Origin: Limnanthes douglasii subsp. nivea
Taxonomy: Eukaryota; Streptophyta; Magnoliopsida; Brassicales; Limnanthaceae
Assembly: GCA_036936605.1 (NCBI GenBank)
Contig: JAUPFV010000002.1
Span: 335,395,215-335,459,214, forward strand
Direction of reading: 5' to 3'
Length of the DNA: 64,000 nucleotides
Within the stretch, counting starts at the first letter, position 1, and each line of letters begins with the position of its first letter. The position numbers and the translations under genes were made by a program. The notes under the pieces were generated by a model. The model had not been told where the DNA came from. It saw only the letters and a list, made by a program, of their open reading frames with translations, and made no database searches. Below, piece after piece: positions 32,505 to 48,940 of this stretch.

Positions 32505-34350
32505 TAAACAAATAAAAAAATATCATTAAAATACATAAGGCGTACCCCGATGAATGACATTAAAAGCCGAGGAAGATCGTAATCGAAGAAGTTGATCAAT
32601 ACATGGCCAACCGAGTACAAACAAAGCGAAAGTTTGAAGATCAAAATAGTGGAACAAATCTTGTCCAAACAAGTACAACAAAGCAAACGGGGATATTAAG
32701 ACTGATATGATCAGAGAGACTAGACATCAACAAGGTAGTAGTACAAGAGAAATAAACTATAAGGAAAAGATGACTGCTTCAAACAAACACAAAATAAAAT
32801 TTAGTTAGAAAATTAAAGGAGTTGGGTAGGCCAGACAAACTTGGTTCCAAGGAATCTGAACCACAGGTCATACAACACGCGGTAAGAAATCACAGAGGTG
32901 AGGGTCAGAAATGGTCTAAAAATTATAGTATTCCTCTCACACTAGATATGATACACAACTGTACCAAAGCAGGAACACTAAAGGTGTCGAAATCTAGAAG
33001 GAGGTTAGTCTGACGCCTCTTGGATCCAAGAGACCCAATTGTTATTGTGACTTAAAGAAAAAATAAACTTAGAGCATGTGAATCCCTAGATGCTGTGAGT
33101 GTAATTACAGTTATAAATGATATGGTTAATGATTTATGAGGCTGAGTTACATAAGACACAATTCCAGAGTGTGCTTAAACCCCAATTCAAAAGGATATCT
33201 TTGGTGAAACGTTTGTCATATATAGCTAGCCAAATGATGAAGGAACAGCGGAGAATATTAAATTGATGCCAAACATGCCCCGCCTACCCGATGTGAGGGG
33301 TGAGGGACATCTTTTAGCATTCCAATAATGGACGTCATTGTAGAGGATGTTAGGGTTATGAAGGGATATGATATGAAGTGGTTAATCTCCTGGAAGGTAC
33401 GATGGTTCCTAGCACTGCAGATCTTAAATGAGTAGGCCAATTCCGATGACTATCTCGATTGATACCTGAAACCGTAAGGTTGCTCCACGAACGAGAATCT
33501 AAAATAATATTGTGTCCATAGTGGTTGACCAAAGACATAGATAGCAACCACAGGTCAAACCAAAATGAGGTATTCTCCCCGTTACCAATCGTGACCATGT
33601 ACAAATTGCTAGCGAGAGAGTTAAGATTCAATATTTTCCTCCAAGTCCATAAGAAACAAGAGTCAATCTTTAAATAACATAAATTATTATCTTTAATATT
33701 CTCAGAGTAAATCCAGTCACACCAGATTGAGTTGTTGAGTTTACTAACAATGGTCCATAAATGTTTAAGGATGGACGCATGATTTCAGGTTTTTAGGTCT
33801 ATCATCTCAAGGCCACCCTCAAACAAGGGAAAGATGACTGTACACCAAGAAACTTTAGCACCTGTAATCTTTATTTCATGGTCAGACCTGAGAAAATAAC
33901 GGAGAGATTAGAGAATTCTTGGAGAACTATAGCGGGATAATGAAGATCGAAGACCAGTAAACATGCCCTGCAAAAAGTACAAAATTAATGAGTTGAAACC
34001 TCCCCGCAAAAGAGAGGTATTTGGAAGTCCACGAGGCAATATGGGTAGTAATTTTGTCAAGAATGGCGTCGACGATCGTTACGAGAAAGTCGACCTAGGA
34101 GAATATGGACTAAAAGATACTTAACTAGGAAAGACCCAACGTTGAAGCCAATGATATTCATGAGGTTCATTTTGAGGGAAAGGTTAACCCCAGAGAAAAA
34201 GATGTGGCTCTTCTACGGGCTTACTTTAAAACACGAGAGAACAAATAAATCATTTTAGACCATCCTTGATACGAGTGTGGAAATTAATGTCACAACGACA
34301 GAAAATCATTAGGTCATCAACAAAACAGAGATCCGAGAATTTTAAGCATA
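32505..34350 (-). mobile_element. 5'-truncated LINE fragment, minus strand
   Basis: Read right to left. It starts inside the RT with LCFVDDLMIFC (about 34310; Ala of the FADD box is Val, both Asp kept). Thumb and post-RT sequence with many stops follow, including KVSWCTVIFPLFEGGLEMID (about 33850). Then the zf-RVT region, with ILKHLWTIVSKLNNS (about 33730) and TIGNGENTSFWFDLW (about 33590). The 3' untranslated end is near 32540-32510, ending CGCCTTATGTATTTTAATG, a phrase I recognise from plant LINE tails. 5' truncation is normal for LINEs, because reverse transcription starts at the 3' end. Confidence 0.75.
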
Positions 34351-34499
34351 CGAAACTTTTAATAAAAGTTTATATCAAATTTAATAAAATAAGATAAATA
34401 TTTTATTTTATTTTTATTTTAAAACAAAAATTAATTAATAATAATATTATTAAAATTATAATAAATAACTAGTAGTATTAATATTATATTTTAAAACTA
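34351..34499. other. Short AT-rich spacer
   Basis: Simple AT-rich sequence between the LINE fragment and the paralogous segment. Nothing recognised. Confidence 0.4.
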
Positions 34500-35760
34500 C
34501 TTAAATGCAATTAAATATGGATAAAGATAAAGAAAAAAAATCTGGTTAAACACCCAAAATTAATACAAAAAGCTTTATATACCATTTTTTCACCACTTAT
34601 ATATTGGTATATATTGTTGTTCTTGCAATCCTTCATTTTCTTTCGCTTTGTCTTTGGTTTAGAATCACTCAAACAAAACATAATTCCAATGTTGTTCTTG
34701 CAATGCTTCACTTTCTTTCACTTTGTCTTTGGTTTAGAATCCTCAAACAAAACATATTAATTGAATTGAATATTTTGGTTCGAATTGATTTATAGAAATA
34801 AGATCGTACTCTCGTTAGAAATAAGATCGAACTACATAGAGAGAATATGAATGCTTTAATAGCCACTCAAACTCATAGGGTTGTCTACTCAAATTGTTTT
34901 CTCCATGAAAGTTTGAGAAAACTTTATCTGTATGGATGAATAATATTAGGCTTATTACCAATTTATGTGTTTAGTCCTTCTTACCGGTTATCGACATATA
35001 GAAAAACCGTTCGTTTATGTATTCCATTTTTATGTATTTAATTTTCAGTTAGCTGGTTAGTTAATTTTTTATAAGGAAAAGTGACGAGCATAACTTTAGT
35101 TTTAATTAAATTATGCTGATGGTTTTGTTCTGTTTAAAAAAAAAGTCTAATCCAAATATTATATTTGAATGTGTTCGCGACTTTACTTTGACTATGTTAA
35201 AAGGATGTTTTGTTTTTTTCTACGAAAATCGTGTATTTTCATAAAATTAGGATTACGTGAATTATCGATATCAAAGAACTATTTTTTTATTTTTTTAATT
35301 CATGTGGAAAGTATTATTTTTTATTAATTTTGATTTTTTCTAAACATATCTTTATATATATATAATGTTTTATGTTTTATTTGTTTAATAACACAAAAAT
35401 TATTATAAATTGAATAAAATACAATTCAAAATTTCAATTTTTTCGGCGAACATTAGATTTTAAAATTATTTTTTTAAACAACTTTTTTTGTTTTGAAACT
35501 CTACAAGAATGTTTCATTAATTAAAAATAACATCTTAATAATGACAAAAATTAATATTTTTAATTTTTTTATAAAAATCGACTAAATTAATAATTGTCAA
35601 AATCGTATAAAATAATTTGTATTTGGGATGATTTTATAGAAAAGAAATCAAACCCTAAAAATTTATCGTTTACGCACATCGAATACGTCAAACAATGAAG
35701 GATCGAAAAATTGGTCATGTATAGTTATAATACTTTTGAGGGAATATTTAGATGTTTAAA
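34500..35760 (+). repeat. Copy A of a dispersed AT-rich segment
   Basis: It shares ordered short blocks with 59060-60600 in the same orientation. Examples are TTTATATA followed by TCACTCAAACAAAACAT (about 34573 and 34670), TATTACCAATTTATGTG (about 34955), TAGGATTACGTGAATTATCG (about 35247) and TTTGTTTAATAACACAAAAA (about 35379). No coding sequence was recognised. It could be two decayed copies of a transposon end or of a duplicated noncoding locus. Confidence 0.5.
34615..34758 (+). repeat. 75-bp tandem duplication
   Basis: TGTTGTTCTTGCAAT...CAAACAAAACATA occurs from 34615 and again from 34690, with a few substitutions. Confidence 0.85.
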
Positions 35761-38700
35761 TCATTACAAACTATATATGCCGTGGTTTCATATTCATTTT
35801 ATTTATTCAAAGTGGTGAATTTGAACTTGATAACTAAATTTAGGGTGTTTTTAAAAAGTTCAACTATGCTTCCGCACATAATCCCAACTTATTGGATATC
35901 CTATTTCTCTAGATGAACCATGTTAGTTTGGGATTATCTGTCAAAGGCCATTATTTTTTAACGAAACTTCATTAATAAGTCTGTTAATGCCGGAGCTTTT
36001 ATGGTAGTTTGTAGTTTAAACTTGATATCAAATTCTCCTTAGTTATACCGACCTTTTGGTCAGTGAACCAGATATGTATAGCTTATATATTATATTTTTA
36101 GTAGAAATGATGTGTATCTATTATTTGTATGTGTCTGAAAATATGCCTTCATCTTTTTTTCCTTATAACTAAATCTAAGGATAACTTTTCCAAATTATAG
36201 GTAGCATGTTTCATCATCTCGAATGATTTTACTCACATAATATATAGTTTTTGGGATATTATTTTTGCAACTAATGGTGTGCTAACCGCATAATTATATA
36301 CATGTAGATATTGCTTTGATAGCTCTTTGAATTTTATGAACATGGTATCTCATTTTGGAGTTTAGTTGAACAAGCCGATCCCTTTTTAGAATTAAAAAAA
36401 TAAAATTATTCGAGGATCAAGAAATTAACATGTTGTTCGGTTAGTCTCCATGCCCGTATTTGGACATCTTTAATGTTGTTAAATTACTCTTAAGTTCTTA
36501 AATCAAGATGGTTTGACTTTGTAGAAGTAAAAATGTATCTTTGAGCTAGGTAAAGCCCACCTTTACCATTTTATTTTTTACCATCTAGACTTGTTGTCCA
36601 GATTTAGTATAAGGCTTCTGACATAGGGCTTATTTTTCTAAGTCGATCCGTCTCGATTACAATAATTTCGGCATCTTCAAAAAATGGTCTTAGATTATAC
36701 TTAATAAGCCCTAATTATTTTCTATTGATAACTAGTGACACATCACTTCAGGGAGCACTAGATTGTGGTCTTCTGTGGACCATACAAAACATCCAAATTC
36801 CCAGATACAAGTATTATAAGACTGGTTTGTAAATTTTTAGGTCTCTCATAACGTGAATAACTCTGTCTAGTCTCACATTTATAAATTTTTATTATCTCTC
36901 TAGTGTGACCATGTAGAAAGGCCTAGGTCATTCATGTTGTCTAGAAAGATCAAAACCTCTAGTGTTTGGTATATTTTAGGGTTAGAAAAATAATAGTATT
37001 CTCTAGTAATTTTATGTTTTCTTTAGATGATATTGATCCAAATATTGATCACGTAATGGAGGCATTGATATATTTCTTACATAATTGTATTTATCTGGTT
37101 GAGAAAACGGCTGCCAAAGATTATGTTGTATGATAAAGGAAAATATGCAACCATGAACATGCATTGTACCTGTTTCATGAGCTCTCATTGGCCAAATACT
37201 ACCTCTAATATCAACACGTTCATTACTCCAGTGTTCATCATAGTGAATCTAGTTAAAATCCTTTTTATTACGTCGAAAATAGGATGTCGTATATTTTATC
37301 ATAGGTGGTTTTGAATAGGATGTTCGTAAAAATCTGTGTACCACCATGCTCCTCTGAATCGTTATTTCAACAATACGAATGCATTCTCATGTGATGCAGC
37401 GATTCCCCAAAGTTCATAATCATCAAATATAATTACTAAATTTGAGTTTCGTAAAGGTGTGCACAAGTTCATCTTTTAGAATTCGGGAGTTTCACATTAA
37501 ATGTTATACATCTTCGTGTTATTTATAGAACTTGATTGCGTTATTTTTTGAAAGTGAACATCTTTACGGGCGCAGAATCATACCAATTCATTGGTATTGT
37601 CGAAGATAACACCAATGTTTTCAGTTAATTTTGTTAAACATGTTAAAAACTATCAAAACAAACAACGAATTATTGAATACCTCTATATGCATATAAGATA
37701 CCAAGTAACTCTAATTTACCCAAAACGTTGTCGTCCTCCGTTCTTACTCTTTTACCTTTCGATACCTTATCAAAACAACTAAATAAGATTAAAAACTAAT
37801 CTAATTATATTTTCAATAAGAATTATATTAATAGTATTTACCATAGTCAAGTTATATAACTTAAATTATATAATTGATAGTCTAATATTAACTCTAATAG
37901 ATCATAAACGTATTAATTATGTATTAAATTTAATATTCAACAATCAATTACATAATTTAATTTATATGGGTTGATTACTTGTAAATATTATTTATAAAAT
38001 TATTATCGACTAAATATATTATTAGACTAAATTAATTAGAATATTCTCTATTATCATTTATTTTTTGTGCGAAAAACGTGTCGCACTACCTTTTTCATAT
38101 AATTGTTGTTTGTTTTGCACATTTTCTATAGCCTTCATGATTTCGTTGTAGAAACGGGTCTTCTTTTTCACTTGGATATCAAAATCGAGTGATATTGGTA
38201 CACAATCTTGACAAGCCCAACGAGTGTCAAAATCCTCACAAAGTTTAGGCCTTAAATTTCACTGTTTAGGGGCCCCAAATCCTATTTCCGTGTGTTTTTT
38301 TATTTTATTTTAAAACATCCATGTATTTTCCATACTTTGAGATTATGGTTCCGGATAGTTTCTATATAAAGAATTTTATACCTAAGTCTTTGACAGTTCT
38401 TGTTTAATTAAAATACTTTTTACTGAATTTTTAAAGTTCTGGCCACCCTAGGGTTAGAGTTTATCCGCTTTGGTATCAATTGATATGTGGCCTCTATCAT
38501 TCCATTCTGATCTCTAGCCTTTGTTAGGGGTGTGAACAAGGTATTGGAAACTTTCATGGGAGCCACTGTGATAAACTCGCTAACATTAGTTACTAGATGA
38601 TAAAACGGTATGCATTTGTGAAACCTAAGAGCCGCACACACTTTTTTCCATTAAAACTTTTATTTGCTCTTCTACCTCACCCGCCAAATCATCAAAGGTA

Positions 38701-38847
38701 AGACCATTATCTTCATTATTTCTTCAACCAAGCTCCCCTATAGATCACCATGTCTATAAGACCCTTAAGAGACAAGTTCATAATAATTATTCCATATTGT
38801 GTTTTCGTTTGAACAAACCTTTGGGCGTGCTCGAGAAATAGTTTACT
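35761..38847. other. AT-rich region without recognisable gene
   Basis: No domain was recognised on either strand. Open stretches 37099-37314 and 37591-37782 (plus) and 38420-38641 (minus) are short and unassigned. The minus-strand part 38440-38820 is less AT-rich than its surroundings and may be a retroelement relic. Confidence 0.35.
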
Positions 38848-38889
38848 GGGCTTTTACTTGTAGTGTATGGGCTTTTACTTGTAGTGTAT
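38848..38889 (+). repeat. Exact 21-bp tandem duplication
   Basis: GGGCTTTTACTTGTAGTGTA plus T occurs twice without a gap (38848-38868 and 38869-38889). Confidence 0.9.
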
Positions 38890-42038
<3,149 letters not shown>

Positions 42039-42621
42039 TGGAAAGCTTTAATTATTTGAGAGAATTTTTATGCTTTTCTTTATAAATTCAATGCTTCAGA
42101 ATATGTTTTGTGGCTCTTAGAAATCGAGATTTCAAACATATTTGAGCTTAAACATACGCGATTTTTCGTTACAGATTTAATTCCATAGAAAGGTTACGTG
42201 TGGTGCAAGTTAGTAAAATATTAGTTCCACGAGAAATAATTATATAAATGTAAACGAAAAAGAAGTAGGTCAATACACTTGAAACTATTCCGAAAGTTTC
42301 GTAATTTGTCATCATCAACCGCTTAAAAATAAATAAAACTAAATAAAATAACAACTTTTTATAAATCTCAATATATAACAAACTTAGAAACCAACCGACA
42401 AAACATAATATCATTAAATTTTTAATACTCGTGGCACCTACATAGGACATTATGACGTAATTCAAAAACCAAATCGTATATAAAGGATTTTTCTTTTATC
42501 TACATAGGACATTTTTTTATAGTTTCGCATATATTATTTATTATGAATTATGCAAGTTAAGAAGTTATAAAGAATTTATATATTATATATTTTGTACTAT
42601 TAAGAAAAGTCTATATAATAA
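42039..42621. other. Spacer, nothing recognised
   Basis: AT-rich. The minus-strand open stretch 42169-42465 is hydrophobic and low in complexity and is probably accidental. Confidence 0.4.
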
Positions 42622-42760
42622 GGGTAAAATATTTGTAAGGGAGAAATTTTGATTTGAAGGTTGGTTTTGAAAAAGTTAGTTACATTTTTCCAATATTCTC
42701 TCCAAGATTTGTATCTAACCTAATGTTTATTTTTTGTCCTTCTTTCATCTATTGGCTCTA

Positions 42761-43872
42761 ATGGAGGAAGGAGATTTCTCTTCTATGCTTCATCGATCTT
42801 CTGATCTTGACACTAATTTTCCTGCTTTGAATGAGCATTTTGCCCAACCACGATTCAGAGACAACCCAATCTTCGAGTCTACTGCAAACAGAGATTAAGG
42901 TGTTAGAAGCAGATCTTTTGCAGATCTATTTAAGAATATCAATGAAAGATTAGTCCATAAGAATGTTCAAAAATCATGGATTAATGATCAAATTGAAGTT
43001 AGTTTTGAAGAATCGGATCTGGGATATCTTCCAACCAAAGAAACTCAAACAATAGTGGGCAAGTTTTCTACTGGAAAGCCAAAGTATGCTATAGTCAAGG
43101 ATTTTCTCGATTTTTTCAAGTTTAAGGGGAGTTTAATGTCTCTTCTTGGGACTTCAGGCACATTTTTATTGAGTTTTCTCTTTTAGAGGACTTAAAGATT
43201 ATATGGAGGAGGAATGTTTGGCAGGTTGGTGATAAAAGCATGAGGTTGTTTGAATGGACTCCTAATTTTAGTCATAATGTGGAGAATCCTTTGACGCTGG
43301 TCTTTATCAACTTTCCTGGGCTACCTGAGTGCTTATACAATAAGTCTACTATGCTAGAGGTGGCTAGGACTTTTGGGGCTCCTTTGAATATTTGGGTCCC
43401 TAAAAGAAATAAGGTGAGATAAAACTAATACAGGGTGTGGGTTGTTCTTGATGTTTCTAAAGTTCTCCCTAAACAAATAAAGATTACGTTTTGGTTACAT
43501 GTGTTCTGTCAAAGAGCAGTGTACAGTAAAATACCTAAGTATTGTAGTGTTTGCTTTCATTTGGGGCATGCTAGCAAATATTGTAAAAGGAATCTTCAAA
43601 GGAAACTTGCTCAACAGGTTGAATCCTCCACAAAAAAGTCTGACTCACTTGTTCCATTATTTCAAATTGAGAATTCAGGAAAGAAATTGAAATCAGTAAT
43701 TATTAATAACATTATTCAGGAAAGGATTGATTCCACTGAGGAAAGCAGAGAAGTTTTAAACCAAGAATTAATACATGTGGCAGTGAATGGTTCTTATATG
43801 ATTGATGCTATTCATATGCTTCAACTGGGTATTTCTAGTACAGATGATAATGGGTCCTCTTTAGTGCCTTAG
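42761..43872 (+). pseudogene. LINE copy 2 ORF1 (DUF4283-like, zinc knuckle)
   Basis: ATG at 42761 opens an acidic N-terminus with a stop after about 45 codons. The frame continues to a DUF4283-type RNA-binding region with VGKFSTGKPKYAIVKDF and, after shifts, VGDKSMRLFEWTPNF and LVFINFPGLPECLYNKS (43240-43420). After two stops, 43435-43872 includes a zinc knuckle YCSVCFHLGHASKYCKRN, spacing C-2-C-4-H-4-C, all ligands intact. The tail is acidic and Ser-rich. ORF1 proteins coat LINE RNA in the ribonucleoprotein. Confidence 0.8.
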
Positions 43873-44062
43873 TATTTCCCAACTAAACAACTACATGGAG
43901 CTTTCCATCTTCTTCTATCAATAAACAAACTCTTAATTCAATTGGTGGAAAGAGTATCGATCTAAAGAAATTAAAAAAGCCTAAATTCTCTAACTCCAAG
44001 GGACTGATACTCTCAAAGTGTGTGCAACACAAAATTGTTGATAAAAATACTAAACATTCTAA

Positions 44063-45110
44063 ATGATTGACATCATTAACTGGAATGTCACTGGGATTGG
44101 GAACAAGTTGACTCAATCTAGAATCAAAGATTTAAAAAGATCCAAAAATCTACAGTTTGTTGCTCTACAAGATATTTCTGGGAAGCTAGGATTTCAGGGA
44201 TTTACTAGTAATACTAATAATAAAATCTGGGTGTTGTGGAATGGTCTGTATGATGTAGACATCCTGGTTAATGAAGAGCATTTTCTTCACCTCAGAGTCA
44301 AGCATAGTTGGGTTTCAAGGGAGTTCTTTGTCACTATGGTTTATGCGAAATGCACTGTTAGTTTGAGGAAGCTATTGTGGGATAAGCTAAGGGACATTAC
44401 TGATGGTGAAAGGAAATGGATGATTTTAGGATATTTTAATGCAATTGTTTCTCCTAATGAGCAGCTGAACTGCTCTTCCAATACTACTGCTAGTATGAAC
44501 GATTTTAATGATTTCATTCATGATTGCTTTCTAATCGACGCTGGTTTTATAGGTAACATATATGCTTGGACAAATAGCAGGCAGTGGAGAAGATTGGATC
44601 GGGTTCTTTTTAATAAGAAGTGAATGAATCAGTTTGATGTTACTAATGTTCATCATCTTCCTAGGACTTGTTCAGACCACTCCCCATTGTTGATTTATAA
44701 CAATTCTTTATCTAATAAAAGGGTTTCTACCTTCAAATTTCTTAACATTTGGTGTCTCTATAAGGACTTTTATAGCTTTGTTCAAGGATGTTGGGACAAG
44801 GATGTTTCTGGGCCTGCTATAAAAAAGTTTTAGATTAAGCTTAAGAATCTAAAAGCTATACTTCAAGTTTGGAATAGAACTGTGTTTGGAAATATTTTTC
44901 AGTCTTTAAAGAAGGTTGAGGAGGAGATTTCTAAGATTGAGGCCATTCTGATCAGCACTAACTCTGATCAGATTAAAATTCAGCTTGAGATTGCTAAAAG
45001 TAAACATTTGGTTCTACTTGAGAGGGAGGAAGCCTACTGGAGCCAAAACGCTAACATCAATTGGGGTAAGGATGGTGAAAAGAACTCTTCTTTTTTTCCA
45101 TAACTTTGTT
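44063..45110 (+). pseudogene. LINE copy 2 endonuclease and linker
   Basis: ATG at 44063. APE-type endonuclease starts INWNVTGIGNK (catalytic Asn present). LQDISGK has Asp where the catalytic Glu is expected. ILGYFNAIV has Tyr where the catalytic Asp of GDFN is expected. WKR-type WRRLDRVLFN, a TGA, and CSDHSPLLI (Asp-His pair intact) follow. The linker (44882-45110) is helical and charged, ending NWGKDGEKNSSFF. So two active-site residues are changed while the SDH pair is kept, the reverse of copy 1. Confidence 0.85.
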
Positions 45111-45196
45111 AAAAGAAAGCAAAAGAGATATCTTATCACTAGAATTTGGAATAGAGAAGCTTGGGATGAAGACCTAATTCTATTTGTGATTCTGTT

Positions 45197-46590
45197 GTGA
45201 ACTATTTCAAGAACCTTATCAGTGATCTTCCTAATCCCTGGTGTTCTAACATCTTGGGTGACTATATTCCTAACAGGGTTTCTGATATTAAAAATGATAA
45301 TCTAATGAGAATTGCTACTGAAGTTGAAATCTATGATATGATCAAGGATTTATGCTCTAATGTTGCAGCCGGTTCAGATGGGTTTAATGGGCACTTCTAT
45401 AAAGTCTCATGGTTTAATTATTAAAGATGATCTTTGTGAAGCTTTGAAGGAGTTTTTCAGGGATGGTGATTTTCCTACAGGCATCTACGTTACTGTCTTA
45501 TATCTTATCCCTAAAAGTGAATCTCCTATGGAGTGGAAAGATTTCAGGCTTATTAGCCTAACTACTTTTTTTTTCAGCAGAATTATATACAAGCTAATCA
45601 ATAGAAGGTTTTCTGCTATTCTGCCTAATATTATATCAGATGTGCAAGGGGATTTTACAAGGGGAAGAAGTATTCACAAAAATATTATGTTGGCTCAGGA
45701 ATTTTGTGGTGACCTATCTTCTAAGGTTAAAGGTGGGAATATAATGCTACAGATTGATATGGATAAATCATTCGATAGGATTGATCACAGTTTTCTCTTA
45801 ATTGCAATGAAGGCCTTTGGGTTTAGCTTGGAGTTCATAAGACTTATCAAAAGGAACATTGGGAATTGCCATTTTTCTATCCTTCTCAATGGGGCTTTGA
45901 AAGGCTATATTAGGTCCAACAAAGGGCTGAGATAGGGAGACCCACTGTCTCCAACCCTGTTTATCCTTGCCTAGGAATATCTATTAAGGAGTCTGGACTA
46001 CCTATCTACTAATGATCAAAATGTGAGATTTAAGATTAGATGTGGGGTGATGGTACCTTGTTTAAGCTTTGTTTATGATATTCTGATCTTGTGCAATGGC
46101 TCTAGTGCATCTGTCAACAAAGTAAAGGAGGTTATTAGTCATTATGAGGAAATTTCAGGTCAGATTATAAATAAGAGTAAATTTAAAGTGATAATAGACA
46201 GGATAACATCACCTCAAACATAAGAATATTAGAAAGGCTTTTGGACTTCAAGCACTGTCATCCTCCATTTAAATACTTAGGCTCTGTTATCAACAAAAAA
46301 ATAAGATCACTAACTTTGATAATATTATTTCCGAAACTAGGAAAAAAAATTAGGGATTGGGATCACACTACTCTGTCATTTGGTGGTAGGTTGATTCTAG
46401 TTGAATTGGTATTGACCTCATTTCCTATGTTCTCTATTCAGCATACTACTATTCCTATTACTGTCATCAGAAGGCTTAAGACTCTCTACATCAAATTTTG
46501 ATGGGGATCTAAGCTTGATAAGACAATTATCAGCTGGTGTAATTGGAATAAGGTGTGCAAGCCCTTTGAAAATGGAGGGCTCAATGTTTA
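45197..46590 (+). pseudogene. LINE copy 2 reverse transcriptase
   Basis: 45197-45424 gives NYFKNL, then VAAGSDGFNGHFYK. A shift near 45415 leads to 45360-45935 with PTGIYVTVLYLIPK, RLISLTTFFF, VQGDFTRGRSI, LQIDMDKSFDRIDH (motif A Asp kept) and SNKGLR, where a TAG replaces the Gln of RQGDPLSPTLFIL. After another stop, 46023-46223 has LSFVYDILILCNGS: the FADD box reads VYD, losing the first Asp. The thumb region with FGGRLILVELVLTSFPM follows to about 46590. Confidence 0.88.
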
Positions 46591-46603
46591 ATGTATTGAA
46601 GAT

Positions 46604-48163
46604 ATGATGAAGGTCTTTTCTTACAAGCTTTGGTTCCTAATGAGGTGTCAAAAATCTCTATGGTCAAGGGTTATGAAAGCTATCTACTTCAATAATAATC
46701 ACCCTCTTACAGTCCCTCTGCAACCTAATAGTTCTCACATTTTGAGGAGGCTTTGGGCTGTAAGGGACAAAGGTGATAAGCATATTATGTGGCAGGCCAA
46801 GGAGGGAAATATAGATCTAAAGTTGGATAGATGGTGTTCTAATGTTGCTTTTATGTCCTTCACTAATGAAGATGACATGCAGAATTACATGGGTGCTTTG
46901 GTAAAGAAATTTTGGGATAAGGATAATTGTTGGATGGTTACTAAGCTTGAGAGCATTCTGGATTCAGCACAAATCCAGGACGTTTTCAAGGTCTCTATGG
47001 ACTGTTCTAAGGAGGACGCTACGTTATGGACTATAACTGACAACAGTTTGTTCAACTCCAAAGAGACTTGGTCAAAGACTTGTAAAAGGGGGCAGTACTC
47101 TTACTTTTTCGATAAAGTGTGGAACAAAGTTACGCCTCGTAAATATTCGTTTTTTCTTTTGAGAGCTCTGAAAGGCTGGTTTCTAATTGATTCAATTCTG
47201 CAAAAAATAAATTTTCACTTAGTCTATAAATGTCAAAATTGTAGGAATTCTGAAAATATGAAGCATGTGTTTGTGGAATGTTAGAAAGCTTGGACTGTTT
47301 GGGTGTTCTTTGCTGGGCATTTAAATATCTATATCACAAAGAATATGACGATTTCCCATATAATCAGAACTTGGTATTGGTCATCTAGTAGGGATATTCA
47401 TATAAGGAATATTCTGCCATCAATCATCTTCTAGGTCCTATGGCTAGCCAGAAATAAGCTTAAGATGGAGAACAAAAATCTAAAGGCTGAGGAGTTGATA
47501 GCAAAGGTAATCTATATTCTCACTACATTAGATAGTGAAAATTTGCTCAAAAGAAAACATTGGGGTCGTGATAGCAGAGTTGAGCTGTCTCTTGGCTGTG
47601 TGAACTCTCTCAACAAAAAATATGTTCCAATTTCTCTGAGTTGGGTTTGCCAGAAATTGGGGAGATTAGAGTTGAATACAGATGGGTCGTGTGTCAATTC
47701 TGGTAAGTGTTTTGGTGGTGGGATTCTTAGAGACAATGAGGTCCAAATGGTGTTCGCTTTAAGCAGAAGCTATGCTAAAGGAAACCCTTTAATTGCTGAA
47801 ATGAGGTCTCTATTAGATGGTATTCTGTTGTGTCGTTCTAAGGGTTTTTTTGAGATTAACAAAGAGACCGATTATCGTCTGGTCTGTGATATGATTCTCA
47901 CAAACAAGTCCCCTTGGTACCTAAAGTCCTCCATCGATTTATGCTACAAAGTTCTCGCTCCTACCATGAAGATTACTAACATCTTCAGATAGCAGAATGG
48001 GGCAGCAGATTGGCTTGCTCATTCTGCCTCTGAAACTCCTGGAAATCGGGACTTCGATAACAAGGATGTTCCTTCTATTCTAAATGTTATTTTGTTTCTC
48101 GAAGGATTGGGGGTAAGCCATATTAGGGTTAACCCCAATTCTGGAGATGCATGCATAGTATGA
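46604..48163 (+). pseudogene. LINE copy 2 zinc region and RNase H
   Basis: 46604-47284 contains SYKLWFLMRCQKSLWSRVM and the zf-RVT region ending VWNKVTPRKYSFF...KCQNCRNSENMKHVFVEC, with its Cys/His ligands. After a stop and a shorter broken part, 47465-47992 gives the RVT_3 RNase H: RLELNTDGSCVNSGK, IAEMRSLLDGI, KETDYRLVCD and, after one TAG, NGAADWLAHSA. All four catalytic acids can be placed. The final stop is at 48161. Confidence 0.85.
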
Positions 48164-48526
48164 TGGTTTTAAGTTGAAATTACCTGGTCTTGGGATTGAT
48201 TTCTCTAGTGATTGTTCCTTCTGCTTTGTCGATTCTTCCTAATTGATTTATGGGTTTTTGTATCAAGAGTTTCTTGTCTTGTTGGCGATTGAAGGTTTGA
48301 GTGGGTTGTTTGTTGGATTGAAGGCTTTGGGAAGTGATTTGAGGTGTTTCAGTGAGGATTTTGGATTGATTCAGTGAAGATTTGGGAAGAGGAAAGGCTT
48401 TGGTCTCTAGAGTTTTTGGTTAGACTCGATTTGGGAGAATGTTTTGCTTTGAGCTGCCTGCAACGTGTAAATACCTTGGATTTTAATAAATAAATAGGTC
48501 ATTGGGCCAATTTACAAAAAAACGAT

Positions 48527-48940
48527 TATATAATAATAATTTAGTTACTTTTATATAACTTTTACTAGTGTTTAACTCTTACTTTTATTTTATTTTTATT
48601 AATATTATTCTGTTATGGTTTAGGGATCAATAACAAAAAAAATTATGGTCCAAATTACTTTTTCATTAGTTTTAAAAATTGAAAAAACTTTTTAAAAAAA
48701 AAATCAAGAAAACTCATAAAAGCAACAATCATGACGGAAGAAAATAAAACTTATTACGCGCAAGATAAGTAAGTTTGAATTAATTAGCTAATAGGAGTCA
48801 CGCTCCATATTGTGCGACCAACGCTCGTTGTAAATGATTGAAATCAACCTATCACTAATAAATATGGTCCAATAGAATAATTAGTTTGCATGAGACTCCA
48901 TGGACTCACAACATGACCCAACCACACATTTGACAAACTT
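48527..48940. other. AT-rich spacer, nothing recognised
   Basis: Between LINE copy 2 and the Athila remnant. The last part (48780-48940) is less AT-rich and could be decayed gag leader sequence. Confidence 0.35.

Larger units (their letters stand above)
42622..48526 (+). mobile_element. LINE copy 2, near full-length, defective
   Basis: Two-ORF L1-type LINE: ORF1 with a zinc knuckle (42761-43872), then ORF2 with endonuclease, RT, thumb, zinc region and RNase H (44063-48163). The 3' end is near 48522 after AATAAATAAATA and a run of seven A. A candidate 10-bp target duplication TATATAATAA is present at 42612-42621 and 48527-48536. It is AT-only, so support is modest. Reading frames are better preserved than in copy 1, but stops and shifts remain. 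Confidence 0.85.

Noticed and set aside
37099..37782. Two plus-strand open stretches as genes
   Set aside because: Short, unrelated to any recognised domain, and surrounded by AT-rich sequence with no promoter-like features.
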